A DNA stretch of 5,249 bases from DASTGO01 sp035719045 (GTDB taxonomy: Bacteria > Actinomycetota > Actinomycetes > Actinomycetales > Kineosporiaceae), in the NCBI GenBank assembly GCA_035719045.1, contig DASTGO010000509.1:1-5249 (forward strand). The letters are read 5' to 3'. Position 1 is the first letter of the stretch. Each line of letters starts with the position of its first letter. A model generated the notes under the pieces. The model saw only the letters and a program-made list of their open reading frames with translations. It made no database searches and was not told where the DNA came from. The translations under genes were made by a program, and so were the position numbers. This document shows positions 5,127 through 5,249 of the stretch, piece by piece.

Positions 5127-5174
5127 GACGAGCGGGGTCGGACCATCCCCCCACATGGTCCGACCCCGCTCGTC
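5127..5174. terminator. Strong 20-bp intrinsic terminator hairpin, possibly bidirectional
   Basis: Bases 5127-5146 and 5155-5174 are exactly complementary over 20 bp, with an 8-base loop (CCCCCCAC). A G-U pair can extend the base on the plus strand. It is followed by GTGTTCTG, a modest U-containing tail. It lies 85 bases after the reductase stop. Because the stem is perfect, it could also stop a transcript coming from the right. Confidence 0.85.
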
Positions 5175-5249
5175 GTGTTCTGAAGACGCTTCAGGCGCCG
5201 GATCGGTTGCGCCCGGTTCCGGGTTCCGGTCTTCCGCAGGCCCGCCCCG
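5175..5249. other. Right-edge intergenic sequence without a supported gene
   Basis: These 75 bases contain a small inverted repeat CTGAAG-ACG-CTTCAG (5180-5194) and a short GGTTCCG tandem near 5215-5228. A minus-strand frame ending at TGA 5191-5193 is open to the window edge (18 codons), but its codon use (AGA, CGA, GGA) is not typical of the neighbours. I see no convincing gene. Confidence 0.4.

Noticed and set aside
3371..5140. Shared 11-mer GAGCGGGGTCG at 3371-3381 and 5130-5140
   Set aside because: Matches of this length are expected by chance in several kilobases of GC-rich DNA. One copy is inside a coding region and the other in a terminator stem.
5191..5249. C-terminal end of a minus-strand gene at the right edge
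   Set aside because: There are only 18 open codons, with codons such as AGA and CGA unlike the neighbours. Too little sequence is present to support a gene.

Overview
The window is high-GC DNA (roughly 70% by eye) with strong G/C preference at third codon positions, GTG starts, a GTGA stop/start overlap and TANNNT-type promoters close to start codons. Together with the gene families present, this points to an actinobacterium. The species cannot be named from the sequence.

Layout: (1) 1-1898, plus strand: the C-terminal part of an E1/ThiF-like protein of the kind annotated as a 'TOMM precursor leader peptide-binding' or 'cyclodehydratase' protein. Its stop codon overlaps the GTG start of a complete ABC1/UbiB-family atypical kinase. 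From memory, this pair resembles Rv3196-Rv3197 of Mycobacterium tuberculosis, where whiB7 follows; no whiB gene is visible here. A hairpin at 1902-1920 closes the unit. (2) 1899-2093: intergenic DNA with a candidate promoter. (3) 2094-3233, plus strand: a membrane-anchored alpha/beta-hydrolase (esterase D / antigen 85 fold) with a two-helix N-terminal hairpin and a predicted extracytoplasmic catalytic domain. (4) 3234-3362: a convergent intergenic region with hairpins and a short tandem duplication. (5) 3363-3542 and 3642-3818, minus strand: two small paralogous CxxC...CxxC zinc-ribbon proteins of 59 and 58 aa. They align without a gap from residue 1 through the core, and both have TANNNT-N6-start signals typical of leaderless actinobacterial genes. 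(6) 3819-4072: a divergent intergenic region rich in inverted repeats. (7) 4073-5041, plus strand: a complete zinc-free NADPH:quinone oxidoreductase with an excellent ribosome binding site. (8) 5042-5249: GC-rich spacer with a 20-bp perfect terminator hairpin; no gene is supported up to the window edge.

The E1-like protein and the kinase are translationally coupled and probably act in one process, which is not established. The esterase and the reductase look like independent single-gene units. The least explained parts are the zinc-ribbon pair with its doubled promoter and operator motifs, and the structured leader between it and the reductase. No CRISPR array, tRNA, rRNA, insertion sequence or attachment site is visible.
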